The notes: generated by a model not told the origin, from the letters alone. Shown: positions 21,132 to 32,161, counted from the first letter of the stretch. The stretch: 64,000 nt of DNA from an uncultured Myxococcales bacterium (GCA_937902985.1 CALFNG010000207.1:1-64000); one strand, 5' to 3'. Numbers and translations: made by a program.

Positions 21132-23200
21132 CAGACCGCACCCGCGCGCTCGAGCAGCGAGCGCAAACAGGCGGCCACGTTCACGCCCACGAAGACGAAG
21201 TCGGTCACGCCCGCATCGCGATAAGCCGCCTCGGCGTCGCCGGGCGTTCCCGCGAGCACGATCGCCAGCGCGCCCTTCGCCCGGAGCGCGCGAGCCGCGG
21301 GTCGAGCGAGGTCGGCATAGAGCGCGTCGCTCGAGCAGAGGGCCGCGATCTCGGCGCCGCTCTCCACGAACGCGGCGGCCGCCTCGTCGGCGCTGACGAA
21401 TCCGTCGTTCGGGTGCACGAGAAAGCCTCCGGCCTCGAAGACGTTCTGCGCGAAGCCGGCGCGCGCCTTGTGGTCGGCGATGGGGCCGAGGTTGGCGAGG
21501 AAGACCGCGGGCCGCCGGCCCTTCGCGGCGAAGAACCGATCGGCGCGGTCGCGGAGCGCTTCGAAGGGCTGCGCCAGCCGCTCTCGCACGAGCGCAGTGA
21601 CCTTCGCGTGCTCGCCGCGATCGAGCGCGGCGCGCACTTCGAGGAACCCGGCGCCCTCGGCGACCGCGCGCGTCGCGTGCTCGACGAGCGAACCGCGGAG
21701 AAGGCCGAGCGACGCGGCCCTGGATGCCACGGCGCCGCCGACGTTCGGGCGCGATGCGACCGCGCGCTCCAGGCTCTCTTCGCGCACGTTCGGGTACTCG
21801 TTGACGCCGGTGATGGCCGTCTTTCGCGTCTCGACGGCTTTGCGGTCAGCCTCGAGAGCGCCCTTCAGCTCCGCCTGGAGCGTGCCGGCCGCGAGCACGG
21901 CCGCGAGGCCGCCGGAGTGCTCGATCGACTGGAGCTTCTCCCACGCTCGCCGCGCGAGACCGTCGGTGATGGCCTCGACGTACCAGCTCCCGCCGGCCGG
22001 GTCGACGACGCGATGGATGTTCGATTCATGACGCAAGATGTGTTGCGTGTTGCGCGCGATGCGGCGGCCGAAGTCGTCGCTCTCGCCGAGCGGCGCGTCG
22101 AAGCTCGACGTCGTGATCGCGTCCGCGCCGCCGACGACGGCCGAGAAGGTCTCGGCGGTGCCGCGGACCTGATTGACCCAGGGGTCGTGGCGCGACTTGG
22201 TCCGCCGCGAGGTGCGGGCGTGAATGACCATCGGCGCGGGCTCGCCGCCGCTTGCCGCCACGACCTTCGACCAGGTCGCGCGCGCGGCGCGAAGCTTGGC
22301 GACCTCGATGAAGAAGTCGCGCCCGACGCTGAAGCTGAAGACGAGCTGCCTGGCGGCGGCGTCGACGGTCAGCCCCGCGTCCGTCATCGCCCGGAGGTAG
22401 GCGACGCCGGTCGCCAGGGCCAGGGCCACCTCGGTCGCCGCGTCGGCGCCGCTGTCGTGGTAGGGGGAGGTGTCGACCGTGAACGCGCGCAGCCGCGGGG
22501 CGTGCGCGTCGGCCCAGATCGCGAGCTCGCCGGCCTCTTCGAGCGCGGCGTCGACGGACATCGGGAGCTCGCCTTCGGCTGCCAGCGTTCCGAGCGGGTC
22601 GGCTCCGAGCGAGCCCGCGAGCGCCGCCGGTTTCACGCGGCGCTGGGCCGCCAGAGCGACGAGACCGGCCACGACGGGCAACGCGCAAGCGCCCGCCGAG
22701 AGCATCAGGGGCATGGTATCGAGCGGCGCGTGCTCGAGCGCGACGGCGAGATCGGCGAGACCCGCGATCAGGGCGCCCTCGCTCCATGGCGCGCCCCCGT
22801 TCTCCTTCACGCCTTCTGCCGACGGAACGCCGCCACGGCGGGTGCCGCGATCGAAGGTGAGCACGATCGACGTGGCGCCGCCGTTCAACTCGGCGAGGAT
22901 CGCGCGGCCGGCCGCTGCCGGATCGGCGTGCGCCGTCTCCTGGCGGACGTCCCACCCTGCCTCGGAGGCGCCGAGCGCGGAGCTGCCCCGCGTGAACGGG
23001 GCAAATCCGGGTAGCCCGGGCCCCTCGGGCGCCTCGTCGACCCGGATGTAGAGCGGCCGGATGTCGAGGCCGGCCACGCGTTTGACGAGCCGTTTCTCGA
23101 ACGGCGCCCCGGCGAGATCGCGCTCGACGAGCGTGAGCCACGCCTCGTAGGTCGCGGGTTCGAACTCGTTCAGCCTGGCTTCTGGGCGATGCTCGCGCAT
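21131..23200 (-). CDS. mutA: Methylmalonyl-CoA mutase small subunit
   Basis: Homologous architecture, [55 protein letters not shown] overlap with mutB. Confidence 0.92.
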
Positions 23201-23460
23201 GACTTTCCTTCGATCGACTTCGCGGCTGCGCGCGACCCCGCCGAGAGACGGGGCCACTAGACCACTTAGCGACGTCTTCCTCGTCGGGCAAGGGGCCCCC
23301 GGTCACGTCTCACCGCGTCCGATAGGCGCCGAGAAGCGCGCGTCCGCGCCCAGATGCGCCGCCTCGCGAGGCCTCTGGCCTCGACTCAGCCCGTGCCCTT
23401 CTTGTAGAGGTCGGTCTGCCGGTTCGCGGTGCGCGGGCGGGCGTTTCCGTCCGTTGCCCC

Positions 23461-24702
23461 ATGGCCTTCGCGACCCCGTTCAAGGAGCTGACCACCCCTC
23501 AGCGCCACGCGTTCTTCGCGTCGCTCGCGGGCTGGGGCCTCGACGCGTTCGACTTCTTTCTATTCGTGTTCGCGATCCACGCGATCGCCAGGGACTTCCA
23601 CGCCGAGGTCAAGGCGGTCTCGCAAGGCATCTTCTGGACGCTTGCGATGCGACCGATTGGCGCCCTCTTCTTCGGGTGGCTGGCCGAGCGCTACGGACGG
23701 CGGCCGATCCTGATGATCAACGTCGTCAGCTACTCGGTCTGCGAGCTCGCGTCGGCGTTCGCTCCGAGCTTGTCGGTCCTCTTGTTGTGTCGGGCGATGT
23801 TCGGCCTGGCCATGGGCGGCGAATGGGGAATCGGCGCCGCGCTCGCGCTCGAGACGCTCCCGGCGAAAAACCGCGGGTTCTTCTCGGGCCTCCTTCAAGA
23901 GGGCTACGTGCTCGGCTACCTGATGGCCGCGCTCGTGTTCAAGTTCGCCTTCGATCACATCGGCTGGCGGGGGATGTTCGTCGTCGGCGCGGCGCCCGCG
24001 CTCCTGGTCTTTTACATCCGGCGAACGGTCGAAGAGTCGCCCGCGTGGCTCACCGGCAAGGCGGAGAAGCGAGCCTCGGTCGGCGAAGTCGCGCGGACCG
24101 TGACGAGCCAGCTGCCGACGCTGCTCTTTCTCGTTGTCTTGATGGCGTGCTTCAACGCGTTCAGCCACGGCTCGCAAGATCTCTATCCGACGTTCTTGCA
24201 GGTGCAGCACGGGTTCGACGCGTCGACGACCGGCACGATCGCGATCGTCTACAACCTCGGCGCGCTCTGCGGCGGCATGTTCTTCGGAGCCATCTCGGAG
24301 CGTATCGGCCGCCGTCGCGCGATCGCGAGCGCCGCGCTCCTCGCGCTTCCGGCGATCCCGCTCTGGGCCTTCTCGTCGACCGTCCCGATGTTCGCGCTCG
24401 GCGGCTTCGTGATGCAGTTCATGGTGCAAGGCGCGTGGGGCATCGTGCCGGCACACCTGAACGAGCTCTCGCCGCCCGCCGTGCGCGCGATCCTTCCGGG
24501 CTTCGCCTACCAGCTCGGAAACCTCGCGATGTCCCGCATGGCGCTGCTCCAGGCGGGGCTCGCCGAGGCGCACGGCAACGACTACGCGCTCGTCTTGGCG
24601 TGGACCGTCGGGATCGTCGGCGTCGTGCTCGCGATCGTCACACTCGCCGGACGCGAAGCGAAGGACGTCGTCTTCGCCGCCGCGAGCGAGACTCGCCGGT
24701 AG
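23461..24702 (+). CDS. MFS transporter (metabolite:proton symporter type)
   Basis: LDAFDFFLFVFAIHAIARDF, GWLAERYGRRPILMINV, GLAMGGEWGIGAALALE. Confidence 0.9.
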   Translation: MAFATPFKELTTPQRHAFFASLAGWGLDAFDFFLFVFAIHAIARDFHAEVKAVSQGIFWTLAMRPIGALFFGWLAERYGRRPILMINVVSYSVCELASAFAPSLSVLLLCRAMFGLAMGGEWGIGAALALETLPAKNRGFFSGLLQEGYVLGYLMAALVFKFAFDHIGWRGMFVVGAAPALLVFYIRRTVEESPAWLTGKAEKRASVGEVARTVTSQLPTLLFLVVLMACFNAFSHGSQDLYPTFLQVQHGFDASTTGTIAIVYNLGALCGGMFFGAISERIGRRRAIASAALLALPAIPLWAFSSTVPMFALGGFVMQFMVQGAWGIVPAHLNELSPPAVRAILPGFAYQLGNLAMSRMALLQAGLAEAHGNDYALVLAWTVGIVGVVLAIVTLAGREAKDVVFAAASETRR

Positions 24703-24723
24703 ACCCAATGCTGCTCAACTTAG

Positions 24724-24871
24724 GAGAGCGAGATTGGCCGCCGAGGCGCAGAGAGCGCAGTGCCGTGAGTTGGGTTGGTACCGAGCAACTCGCGCGCGAG
24801 AGGGCACGACGCGGCCCACGAGAGCCCGGCCCCCGTCTCTGCTCTGCGCCTCGGCGGCCAATCTCGCTCTC
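24724..24871. repeat. 148-bp MITE-like element with perfect 30-bp inverted ends
   Basis: GAGAGCGAGATTGGCCGCCGAGGCGCAGAG at 24724-24753; exact reverse complement at 24842-24871. Confidence 0.9.
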
Positions 24872-24967
24872 GTCCTACGTGAGACATGCGCCGGCGGCGG
24901 AGGCGTTGCCACCCTCTCTCGCCGCCATTGCATCTTCGTTCGGTTCGAACGAAGACCGACTCTCGCT

Positions 24968-25162
24968 CTAGAAATCGTCTTCCGGGATCGGCTGCGGCCC
25001 CGGAATGATTCCCGCGATATCCGGATCTTCGCCCGGCGCGACGTCGCCCCGAGGGGCGGGCCCCTCGGCGCGACGCTGCTTGCGCTTAGCGTCTTTCTCG
25101 CGCTGCTTGTCTTGGCGAGCTCGCTCTTTCTGTCGTTTGGCGAACGTGGTGTTCGAAGCCAT
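24968..25162 (-). CDS. Small basic hypothetical protein (64 aa)
   Basis: MASNTTFAKRQKERARQDKQREKDAKRKQRRAEG...; GGAGGGG upstream of ATG. Confidence 0.65.
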   Translation of the reverse strand: MASNTTFAKRQKERARQDKQREKDAKRKQRRAEGPAPRGDVAPGEDPDIAGIIPGPQPIPEDDF

Positions 25163-25176
25163 CGTCCCCTCCTAAC

Positions 25177-25503
<327 letters not shown>

Positions 25504-25981
25504 GCTGTTCTATTCTCTCTGAAAAGCAGCCCTAGAAAGCGCACAGGGTGCGCCGCGCAATGTACCCGCCCGATGAGCCGCTAGAATCGGGCGGACAGTC
25601 GCTCCGGAGTATCCGAAGCTCCTACGCATTGTGTCAATGCGTCACAAGTCGTCATGAGGCACGGCCAGGCGCGAGCCAACTCAGAAGAGAGTCGAGAGAG
25701 CGTGGTGAGCCAGGTAACGTCGTGAACCGAGGCACTGAGTAGCCCCACGACGGACCGGCCGCAAGCTCAGGCTTGTTCTGAACCTACGACGCGCACGACG
25801 GCCACGACCGGGGGGTATGTGCGCCTCGCGGGCGCGCCTGACCGCCACGCGCCCGCTTCGAACATGGACGAGATCGCCGCAGGCGGTTTTTCCCGATGTT
25901 TTTGCCATGGTCGAGCCCGAGCGCGCTTGTGGCGAGCGGCGTCGAGCCCCCATACTTTGGAGCGTGGCTCGCGTTGCGGAG

Positions 25982-26518
25982 ATGACCCTCGAGCCGACGC
26001 TTCGCTCGGCGAACATGATCACGGGCGTCTGGCGTCAGTTTGGCGTCCACGCCTTCGAGGGCACCCTGACGCTCGACGACATGGCCCGGATGGAGACGTT
26101 CGGCAATCTCTGGCACACGAGAAACCGAGGCAAGGTCGTCGAGATGGCCGTCATCTTCCCGAGCAAAGCCCGTCTGGGCGGCGAAGAGCGGGCGCGTATC
26201 GCGAAGATCATCCGTCGCTGGGAAATGACGCGAACGGCTTCGGCCACCGTCATCCTCGCCAGCGGCCTCGTAGGCTCGATGCAGCGAAGCGTGCTGACGG
26301 GCCTCATGATGATCGCGCCGCCGCCGCACCCGATCAAAGTATTCGGCACCACCGCAGACGCCGCCACATGGCTGGCGCCGTACATCCAGGCCGTCTGCGG
26401 GGTGGACGCCACCGCCGAAGGGATCAGGGCGGCGATCGACGTGCTCTGCGCGAGCTTCCGGGCGACCGGCCCAGCGGTGCCGCCGGGGCAGCGGACGCAG
26501 ACGCAGAGCCGGGCCTGA
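25982..26518 (+). CDS. Hypothetical protein
   Basis: MTLEPTLRSANMITGVWRQFGVHAFEGTLTLDDMARMETF... Confidence 0.55.
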   Translation: MTLEPTLRSANMITGVWRQFGVHAFEGTLTLDDMARMETFGNLWHTRNRGKVVEMAVIFPSKARLGGEERARIAKIIRRWEMTRTASATVILASGLVGSMQRSVLTGLMMIAPPPHPIKVFGTTADAATWLAPYIQAVCGVDATAEGIRAAIDVLCASFRATGPAVPPGQRTQTQSRA

Positions 26519-26592
26519 CCCGAGGCGGCGAGGCGGGTCGCGAGGGGAACGCCGGCTTGCCCGCTCCCGATCACGATGACGTCGGCTTTCAT
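26515..26592 (-). pseudogene. N-terminal remnant of an FAD/NAD(P)-binding oxidoreductase
   Basis: MKADVIVIGSGQAGVPLATRLAASGQ (GxGxxG dinucleotide fold), then no flavoprotein sequence. Confidence 0.7.
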
Positions 26593-26613
26593 TTGCGAGG
26601 CCCTGCCGATGCG

Positions 26614-26886
26614 TCACAACCCGACGCCGCTGATCGCCTCCAGGAGCGCGTTCACTGTGGGCGCGAGTTCGGCGATCCTCGAGAGCCCGCGCAGGTGTGA
26701 GAGCATCGTCACCTTGTCGGGGCTCTCGGCGTGGGCGTGTTCGTGGACGATCTCGGCAGCCGGGAGCGCGCCTTCACGAAGGTGGGCGGGGAGCTTGTCG
26801 GCCTCGGCCCGGAGCCGCGCGGCGAGGGCCTGCAGCTCCGCCGGCTTCGTCGTATCGCGCCCCGCGTTCCTGGAGTTCTCCGACAT
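26614..26886 (-). CDS. Hypothetical protein (about 90 aa)
   Basis: MSENSRNAGRDTTKPAELQALAARLRAEADKLPAHLREG...ISGVGL. Confidence 0.45.
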   Translation of the reverse strand: MSENSRNAGRDTTKPAELQALAARLRAEADKLPAHLREGALPAAEIVHEHAHAESPDKVTMLSHLRGLSRIAELAPTVNALLEAISGVGL

Positions 26887-26942
26887 GGTGACGACCATCG
26901 TGGCACAGAACCAGGGGCGGCTCCACGCGACGCCGGGCGAGC

Positions 26943-27806
26943 TCAGCGCTCTTCCGCGCCCTGGCGCGCCGTATCGCGCGAGGGGTCCCGGAGGACGAGC
27001 GTCGGCACGCCGCACGTCCCGCTCCGGATCGTGAAGACGCGCGTGGCGGGCTTCATTCCGTCGCGCGGCTCGCTCGCGGAGAGCCCGGCCGCCACGGCTC
27101 GCGCGTGGGCGGCGTCGAGATCGCGAACGCGGTAGGCGACGCCGGAGAAGGCGTCGGAAAGCCCGGCCCCGGGATCGACGATGACTTCGATCGTGACGCC
27201 ACCGACCCGGAAGAAGAGCATGCGCGCGCCGCGGACCTCGCGGTCGAGAGCCAGCCGGAGCCCGAGGCCTCGACCGTAGAGCGCGAGCGCGGCCTCGGCG
27301 TCCGACGTGCGGATGACGACGTGATCGAGGGCGTCGGCGCTCGCCGGGGCGGGCTCCCGGGATGCAGAGAGCGCTGGCCCCTCGCGCTCGACGACGAGGA
27401 GCGAAAGGCCGCGCGCAGCCCGTGGGGAGAGATCGACGGTCTGGTAGCGACGCCGAACGCCGTCGGCGCCGAGCGCTTCGCCAGGCTGCGGAGGCGTGGC
27501 ACGAATCCCCCGCTCGCGGAGGGTGGCCGCGCACCGCGCCGCGTCGTCGGTGCCGAACGCCAGGGCCTGGAGCCCCTCGCCCCGTGCGTCGAGCCACTCG
27601 CGCAAGCCGGTCGCCGCCGTCGCGTCGGCGCCGGGCCCGACGAGCTCGACGACCGCGTTTGCCAGCGCGAAGAGCGCGCCGGCGGTGCCGAGGTCCGGGT
27701 GCTCGCCCCGCCAGCTCGGCGGCGACCCCAGGAGCTGCTCGTACGCGCCGGAGGCCGCGTCGACCTCGTTCACGGCGATCGTCACGTGGTCGAACGTCGT
27801 CAGCAT
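26943..27806 (-). CDS. VOC/glyoxalase-superfamily protein, two modules
   Basis: MLTTFDHVTIAVNEVDAASGAYEQLLG...; second module ALDHVVIRTSDAEAALALYGRGLGLRLALDR. Confidence 0.82.
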   Translation of the reverse strand: MLTTFDHVTIAVNEVDAASGAYEQLLGSPPSWRGEHPDLGTAGALFALANAVVELVGPGADATAATGLREWLDARGEGLQALAFGTDDAARCAATLRERGIRATPPQPGEALGADGVRRRYQTVDLSPRAARGLSLLVVEREGPALSASREPAPASADALDHVVIRTSDAEAALALYGRGLGLRLALDREVRGARMLFFRVGGVTIEVIVDPGAGLSDAFSGVAYRVRDLDAAHARAVAAGLSASEPRDGMKPATRVFTIRSGTCGVPTLVLRDPSRDTARQGAEER

Positions 27807-27829
27807 CGGCGCCAGAGTAAGCCGATGCT

Positions 27830-28537
27830 ATGGGAACAGCCATGGCGACGGGCCTCCCGCCGATCGAACTCCTCTACGTCGACGACCACGTGGTCGTCGC
27901 CCAGAAGCCGTCGGGGCTCCTCGTGCATCGCGGCTGGGACAACGACGACGACGTCGCGATGTTTCGGGTCCGGGACGCGCTCGGCGGGTACGTGTATCCG
28001 GTCCACCGTCTCGACCGCGGCACGAGCGGCGCGCTCGTCTTCGCGCGCACGAAAGAGGCCGCGACGGCCCTCGCTCACGCGTTCGAGCAGGGCGCGGTCG
28101 CGAAGGGCTACCTCGCGCTCGTTCGCGGCGTCCCGCCCGACGGAGGGACCATCGACCATCCCATCCAGAGGCGCGAAGACGGGCCTCGCGTTCCGGCCGT
28201 GACGCGCTTCCGCGTGGTCGCCCAGTCGCCCGTCGACCGATGCTCTCTCGTCGACGCCAGCCCCGAGACCGGCCGCCTGCACCAGGTGCGCCGCCACCTG
28301 CGGCACATCAACCACCCCCTCGTGGGCGACGTGAACTACGGCTCGGGGGAGATCAACCGCCACTACCGCGCGCGCTACGGGCTCCATCGCCTCGCCCTCC
28401 ACGCCCATCGCGTCGCGTTCGCCCACCCGGCGACCGGCGCCCGGGTCGAGGTCGTCGCTCCCCTGCCCGCCGATCTCGCAGAGCCCTTCGCCGCGCTCGG
28501 CCTCGCGACGACGCTCCCTCCAGGCCTCTCGGCGTGA
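27830..28537 (+). CDS. truC: tRNA pseudouridine synthase C-type RluA-family enzyme
   Basis: VHRLDRGTSGALVFART; LLYVDDHVVVAQKPSGLLVHRGW. Confidence 0.92.
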   Translation: MGTAMATGLPPIELLYVDDHVVVAQKPSGLLVHRGWDNDDDVAMFRVRDALGGYVYPVHRLDRGTSGALVFARTKEAATALAHAFEQGAVAKGYLALVRGVPPDGGTIDHPIQRREDGPRVPAVTRFRVVAQSPVDRCSLVDASPETGRLHQVRRHLRHINHPLVGDVNYGSGEINRHYRARYGLHRLALHAHRVAFAHPATGARVEVVAPLPADLAEPFAALGLATTLPPGLSA

Positions 28538-29223
28538 GCCGCCGCGACAACGCCCACGTCCGCTGCCGCGGCTGCCGCATGCACGGCAGCCTCTGCGTGT
28601 GCTCGCTGATCCCGCGCGTCGAGACGCGGACGCGCCTCGTGCTCGTCATTCATCGCGTCGAGGCGCGCAAGCCGTCGAACACGGGACGGCTCGCCGCCGC
28701 TTGTCTCCCGAACAGCGAGGTCCTCGTGCGCGGCCACGCCGATGCGCCGAGCGAGCCGATCGCGCCCGCCGCGGGCTCTCGGCCGCTCTTGCTCTTTCCG
28801 CACGAAGACGCCGTCCCTCTCGGCCCCATCCACGCGGTCGCCCCCGGACCGGTGACGCTCATCGTGCCCGACGGCACGTGGCGTCAGGCGTCGAAGGTCC
28901 GCCAGCGAGTTCCCGGCCTGCGCGACGTGCCGTGCGTCTCGCTGCCCGCCGACGAGCCCTCGATTTACAGGCTCCGCGCCGAAGCGCACGAGCACGGCCT
29001 CGCGACGCTGGAGGCCATCGCGCGCGCGATGGGGCTGCTCGAAGGCCTCCACGTACGCCAGGCCCTCGAGCACGTGTTCCGCGCGATGGTCGAGCGCACG
29101 CTCTGGTCCCGCGGCGAGATGGCCACGGCCGACGTCACCGGGGGCCTCCCCGCCGGCGCCCTCCGTCACGATCCGCGCAGCGGCCTCGCACGGCCGTCAC
29201 GTCACCAGGTGACCGAGAGGTAG
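28534..29223 (+). CDS. DTW-domain tRNA-uridine aminocarboxypropyltransferase
   Basis: CRGCRMHGSLCVCSLIPRVETRTRLVLVIHRVEARKPSNTGRLA...LIVPDGTWRQASK; GTGA overlap with truC stop. Confidence 0.88.
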   Translation: MSRRDNAHVRCRGCRMHGSLCVCSLIPRVETRTRLVLVIHRVEARKPSNTGRLAAACLPNSEVLVRGHADAPSEPIAPAAGSRPLLLFPHEDAVPLGPIHAVAPGPVTLIVPDGTWRQASKVRQRVPGLRDVPCVSLPADEPSIYRLRAEAHEHGLATLEAIARAMGLLEGLHVRQALEHVFRAMVERTLWSRGEMATADVTGGLPAGALRHDPRSGLARPSRHQVTER

Positions 29224-29274
29224 ACGCCTCAAACTCTCGCTCTCGAGAGGAAGCCGGCGCGAACCCAAACCAGA

Positions 29275-29730
29275 ATGACCCGCTCCACGTCGATACGGGG
29301 GAAGGCGGCTCGCTCCGGCCCCAGAGACTGCCCGTGCCACTCGGGCCTGCGCTATGCGGCTTGCTGCGGGCCGCTCCACGACGGGGCAGCGGCCGCCGAG
29401 ACCCCCGAGGCGCTCATGCGATCGCGGTACGCGGCGTTCGCGCTCGGCCTCGGCCGGTATCTGGTCGAGACCCTCTCCGCGCATCATCCCGACCGCGCCC
29501 ACGACCAGGCGGCGCTCGCTATCGCGCTGTCGCAGGCCAAGGAGAGGCAGCGGTTCCGCGGTCTGACGATCCTCGAGTCGCGCGTCGACGGCGACCGCGG
29601 TGAGATGCTCTTTCACGCTCGTATCTTCGAGCAGGGCGCGGACCGGTCGTTCACCGAACGGTCCGCCTTCGAGAAGGAGGCGGGCGCGTGGCGGTATGCG
29701 GGCGCGATCTCGATGAACCCCTCGCCGTGA
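29275..29730 (+). CDS. YchJ-family SEC-C/NTF2-like protein
   Basis: CPCHSGLRYAACCGPLHDG, ALMRSRYAAFALG. Confidence 0.85.
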   Translation: MTRSTSIRGKAARSGPRDCPCHSGLRYAACCGPLHDGAAAAETPEALMRSRYAAFALGLGRYLVETLSAHHPDRAHDQAALAIALSQAKERQRFRGLTILESRVDGDRGEMLFHARIFEQGADRSFTERSAFEKEAGAWRYAGAISMNPSP

Positions 29731-29755
29731 ACCACGCGCGGCAGCCCTCTCGAGG

Positions 29756-30574
29756 TCATTGGCCGACCGCGATAGGCCAGTAGTTGTGCCTGCTGGCGAG
29801 ATACGAGTCGACGACCACCACGGTACCGGCCGCCGCCCCGGCTCTTCGCGTGATCGTGAGATGCAGCTTCTCGCCGTTCTGGCCCGTGACGCGGTCGAAG
29901 TGGAGATCGAGCGAGGGTCTCAGCGCCGCCAGGCCGGACACGCCCAGATCGTGCGCAAACGCCTCGAGCGACCACGGGCCGCCGGTGTCCGCGTCGCTGT
30001 ACAGATCGAGCTCGACGACCGCTGACGACCCGATCGGCACCGCGACGCCCCCGGTGCGAATCGTCGTATTGGCGTCGACCACAAAGTCGATATCGTCAGG
30101 AAGCAGCGCGCGCGCGTTGAAATACGCCGCGCTGCCATTCGTGGGGACGCAGGGGTCATGCCCTGCCAGCATGGCCTCGTTGGACCAGAGGCGCTGCACG
30201 TCCACGAGTGTGCCCTGCGGCGTGAATCCGTCAGCGTTCGACTCGCAGAGGTCGGCGACCTCGCCGCCGACCGGGATGAGCGCGTCGAACCCTCGCTCGG
30301 TGAGCAAGGCCGGAACGAATTGCCATACGAAGTGACCGGTATCGAGCGAGTAACCGGTGCAGCCATTTCCCTTGCACGGATTGGTCGCCGCCTCGGCCAC
30401 TTCGTGACTCGCGGTCAGGTCGAGAGGAGCGAATTCGGCATCCGATGGCGGAGACGCGCAGTCGGCGACCACCGCGTAAGAGACGCTCGTGCCGCCGGTC
30501 GTCAGGCCCCAGTGGTACCCGCCGCACCAGGGCTGTGACGCGAACAGGACCGTCAGACCTTTCGCGTGACCCAC
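29756..30574 (-). CDS. Putative secreted HEVAEA-containing protein, possibly 5'-truncated
   Basis: CGGYHWGLTTGGTSVSYAVVADC...LTASHEVAEAATNP. Confidence 0.5.
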   Translation of the reverse strand: MGHAKGLTVLFASQPWCGGYHWGLTTGGTSVSYAVVADCASPPSDAEFAPLDLTASHEVAEAATNPCKGNGCTGYSLDTGHFVWQFVPALLTERGFDALIPVGGEVADLCESNADGFTPQGTLVDVQRLWSNEAMLAGHDPCVPTNGSAAYFNARALLPDDIDFVVDANTTIRTGGVAVPIGSSAVVELDLYSDADTGGPWSLEAFAHDLGVSGLAALRPSLDLHFDRVTGQNGEKLHLTITRRAGAAAGTVVVVDSYLASRHNYWPIAVGQ

Positions 30575-30884
30575 GCGCCCCGGAACAGACTCACCGGGTG
30601 ATGATCGGCGTGGGGCCGTCCTCGAACGAGCCTTCGCCGCAGCCGTCGCCCTCGCAGACGGGGCTCCGCGTCGACCAGCGCGCGATCGAGGCGGTCTCGT
30701 TCCGCGTCAGGCGACGGACTCGGCGCGACGTCAACGACGATCGGAGCCGCCATGATGCGCCGCCATGGCCGTCACCATACCGCGGGCATGATCCCCCTGT
30801 CGGGTGTACGCACCTTGGCACAGTGTCGATCGCAACGATCCCGCGGTCTTGTGCGCGGCACAGAGGCTGCTGAAGGGCTCCCCC

Positions 30885-32114
30885 ATGCATCGAAGATGGC
30901 TTGGCGTCGCAGGGTCGTGCGGTCTCGTGGCTCTCGCGGCCTGCGGATCGAGCGCCACGGGGTCCTCCACGGGTGGCGGCACGGGAGACAGCAAGACGTC
31001 GCTCCCCTCCAGCGGCAGCAGCGGCGGCGCCGCGAGCGACACCGGCAGCAGTGGCGGGGGCAGTAGCGGGGCCACCGGCGGCGACAGCCCCGCGTTCGGA
31101 CCGGCCGGCGGATCGAGCGGCTCCGCCGGCGGCCTCGCTGGCGTCTCGGGGAGCAGTTCGACGGGGCCGGCGGCGGCGGCGTCTACCGATGCGGGTCCGG
31201 TGAACTCTGGCGCGGGCGTTCTGACCGCGGGCGTCTGGGACGACAGCCTCAACTTTCCGTTCTTCAGCAACTACCTCACGGCCCACTCCCAGATCGCGGG
31301 CGACCCCGGGTTCACTCCGGCCGACTACACCGCGGCCCACGCGGCGTCCGCGCAGCGCACTCCGCGCGCGGTCGTCGACGTCGCGCTCGTCATCGACACG
31401 ACCGGGAGCATGGGCGACGAGATCGCGTACCTGACCGCGGAGTTCGCAGGAATCTCGGCGGCCATCGCGTCGAAGTTCCCGAACGCCGATCAGCGCTGGG
31501 CGCTCGTCGTCTACCGGGATACGCCCGACTACGATCAGGGCGACGCGTATGTCGTGAAGTCATTCGACTTCACGGGAAATACGGGCACGTTCGCGTCGAC
31601 GGTCGGCGCGCAAACCGCGGGCGGCGGCGGCGACTACCCCGAGTCTCCCGAGCTCGGGCTCGAAGAGCTCGGGAAGCTCACGTGGCGAACGGATCCTTCG
31701 GTCGCGAAGCTCGCGTTCTGGGTCGCCGACGCGCCGCACCACACCGAGAGGGCGGCCGCGATGAAGAAGGCCATCACCGACGCCCAGACCGCCGGGATTC
31801 GCCTCTACCCGGTGTCGGCGAGCGGCACGGACGACTTGCTCGAGCTCACGATGCGCTCGGCCGCGGAGATCACCGGGGGCCGCTACCTCTTTCTCACGGA
31901 CGACTCGGGGGTCGGGGGCGTGCACAAGGTCCCGGAGATTCCCTGCTACTTCGTGACGCGGCTCGAGAAGGCCCTCGTTCGCGTCGTCTCGATGGAGCTC
32001 GCGGGCGACTACATCGGGCCCGATACCGCCGATATCCTCCGCGTCTCGGGCAACGCGTCGCCCGACGGCACGTGCGCGGTCGAAGGCGACGGCGGAACGG
32101 TGCAGATTTTCTAA
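30885..32114 (+). CDS. VWA-domain lipoprotein with Ser/Gly-rich linker
   Basis: MHRRWLGVAGSCGLVALAACGSS lipobox; VVDVALVIDTTGSMGDEIAYL MIDAS (DxTGS). Confidence 0.82.
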   Translation: MHRRWLGVAGSCGLVALAACGSSATGSSTGGGTGDSKTSLPSSGSSGGAASDTGSSGGGSSGATGGDSPAFGPAGGSSGSAGGLAGVSGSSSTGPAAAASTDAGPVNSGAGVLTAGVWDDSLNFPFFSNYLTAHSQIAGDPGFTPADYTAAHAASAQRTPRAVVDVALVIDTTGSMGDEIAYLTAEFAGISAAIASKFPNADQRWALVVYRDTPDYDQGDAYVVKSFDFTGNTGTFASTVGAQTAGGGGDYPESPELGLEELGKLTWRTDPSVAKLAFWVADAPHHTERAAAMKKAITDAQTAGIRLYPVSASGTDDLLELTMRSAAEITGGRYLFLTDDSGVGGVHKVPEIPCYFVTRLEKALVRVVSMELAGDYIGPDTADILRVSGNASPDGTCAVEGDGGTVQIF

Positions 32115-32145
32115 ATCGGCGCTCACGAACGTGAGCGCTGATTTA
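32112..32145. terminator. 34-bp near-perfect palindrome starting at the stop codon of the VWA gene
   Basis: TAAATCGGCGCTCACG-AA-CGTGAGCGCTGATTTA, one mismatch in 16-bp arms. Confidence 0.8.
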
Positions 32146-32161
32146 GTCAAACCTGGGCGAA

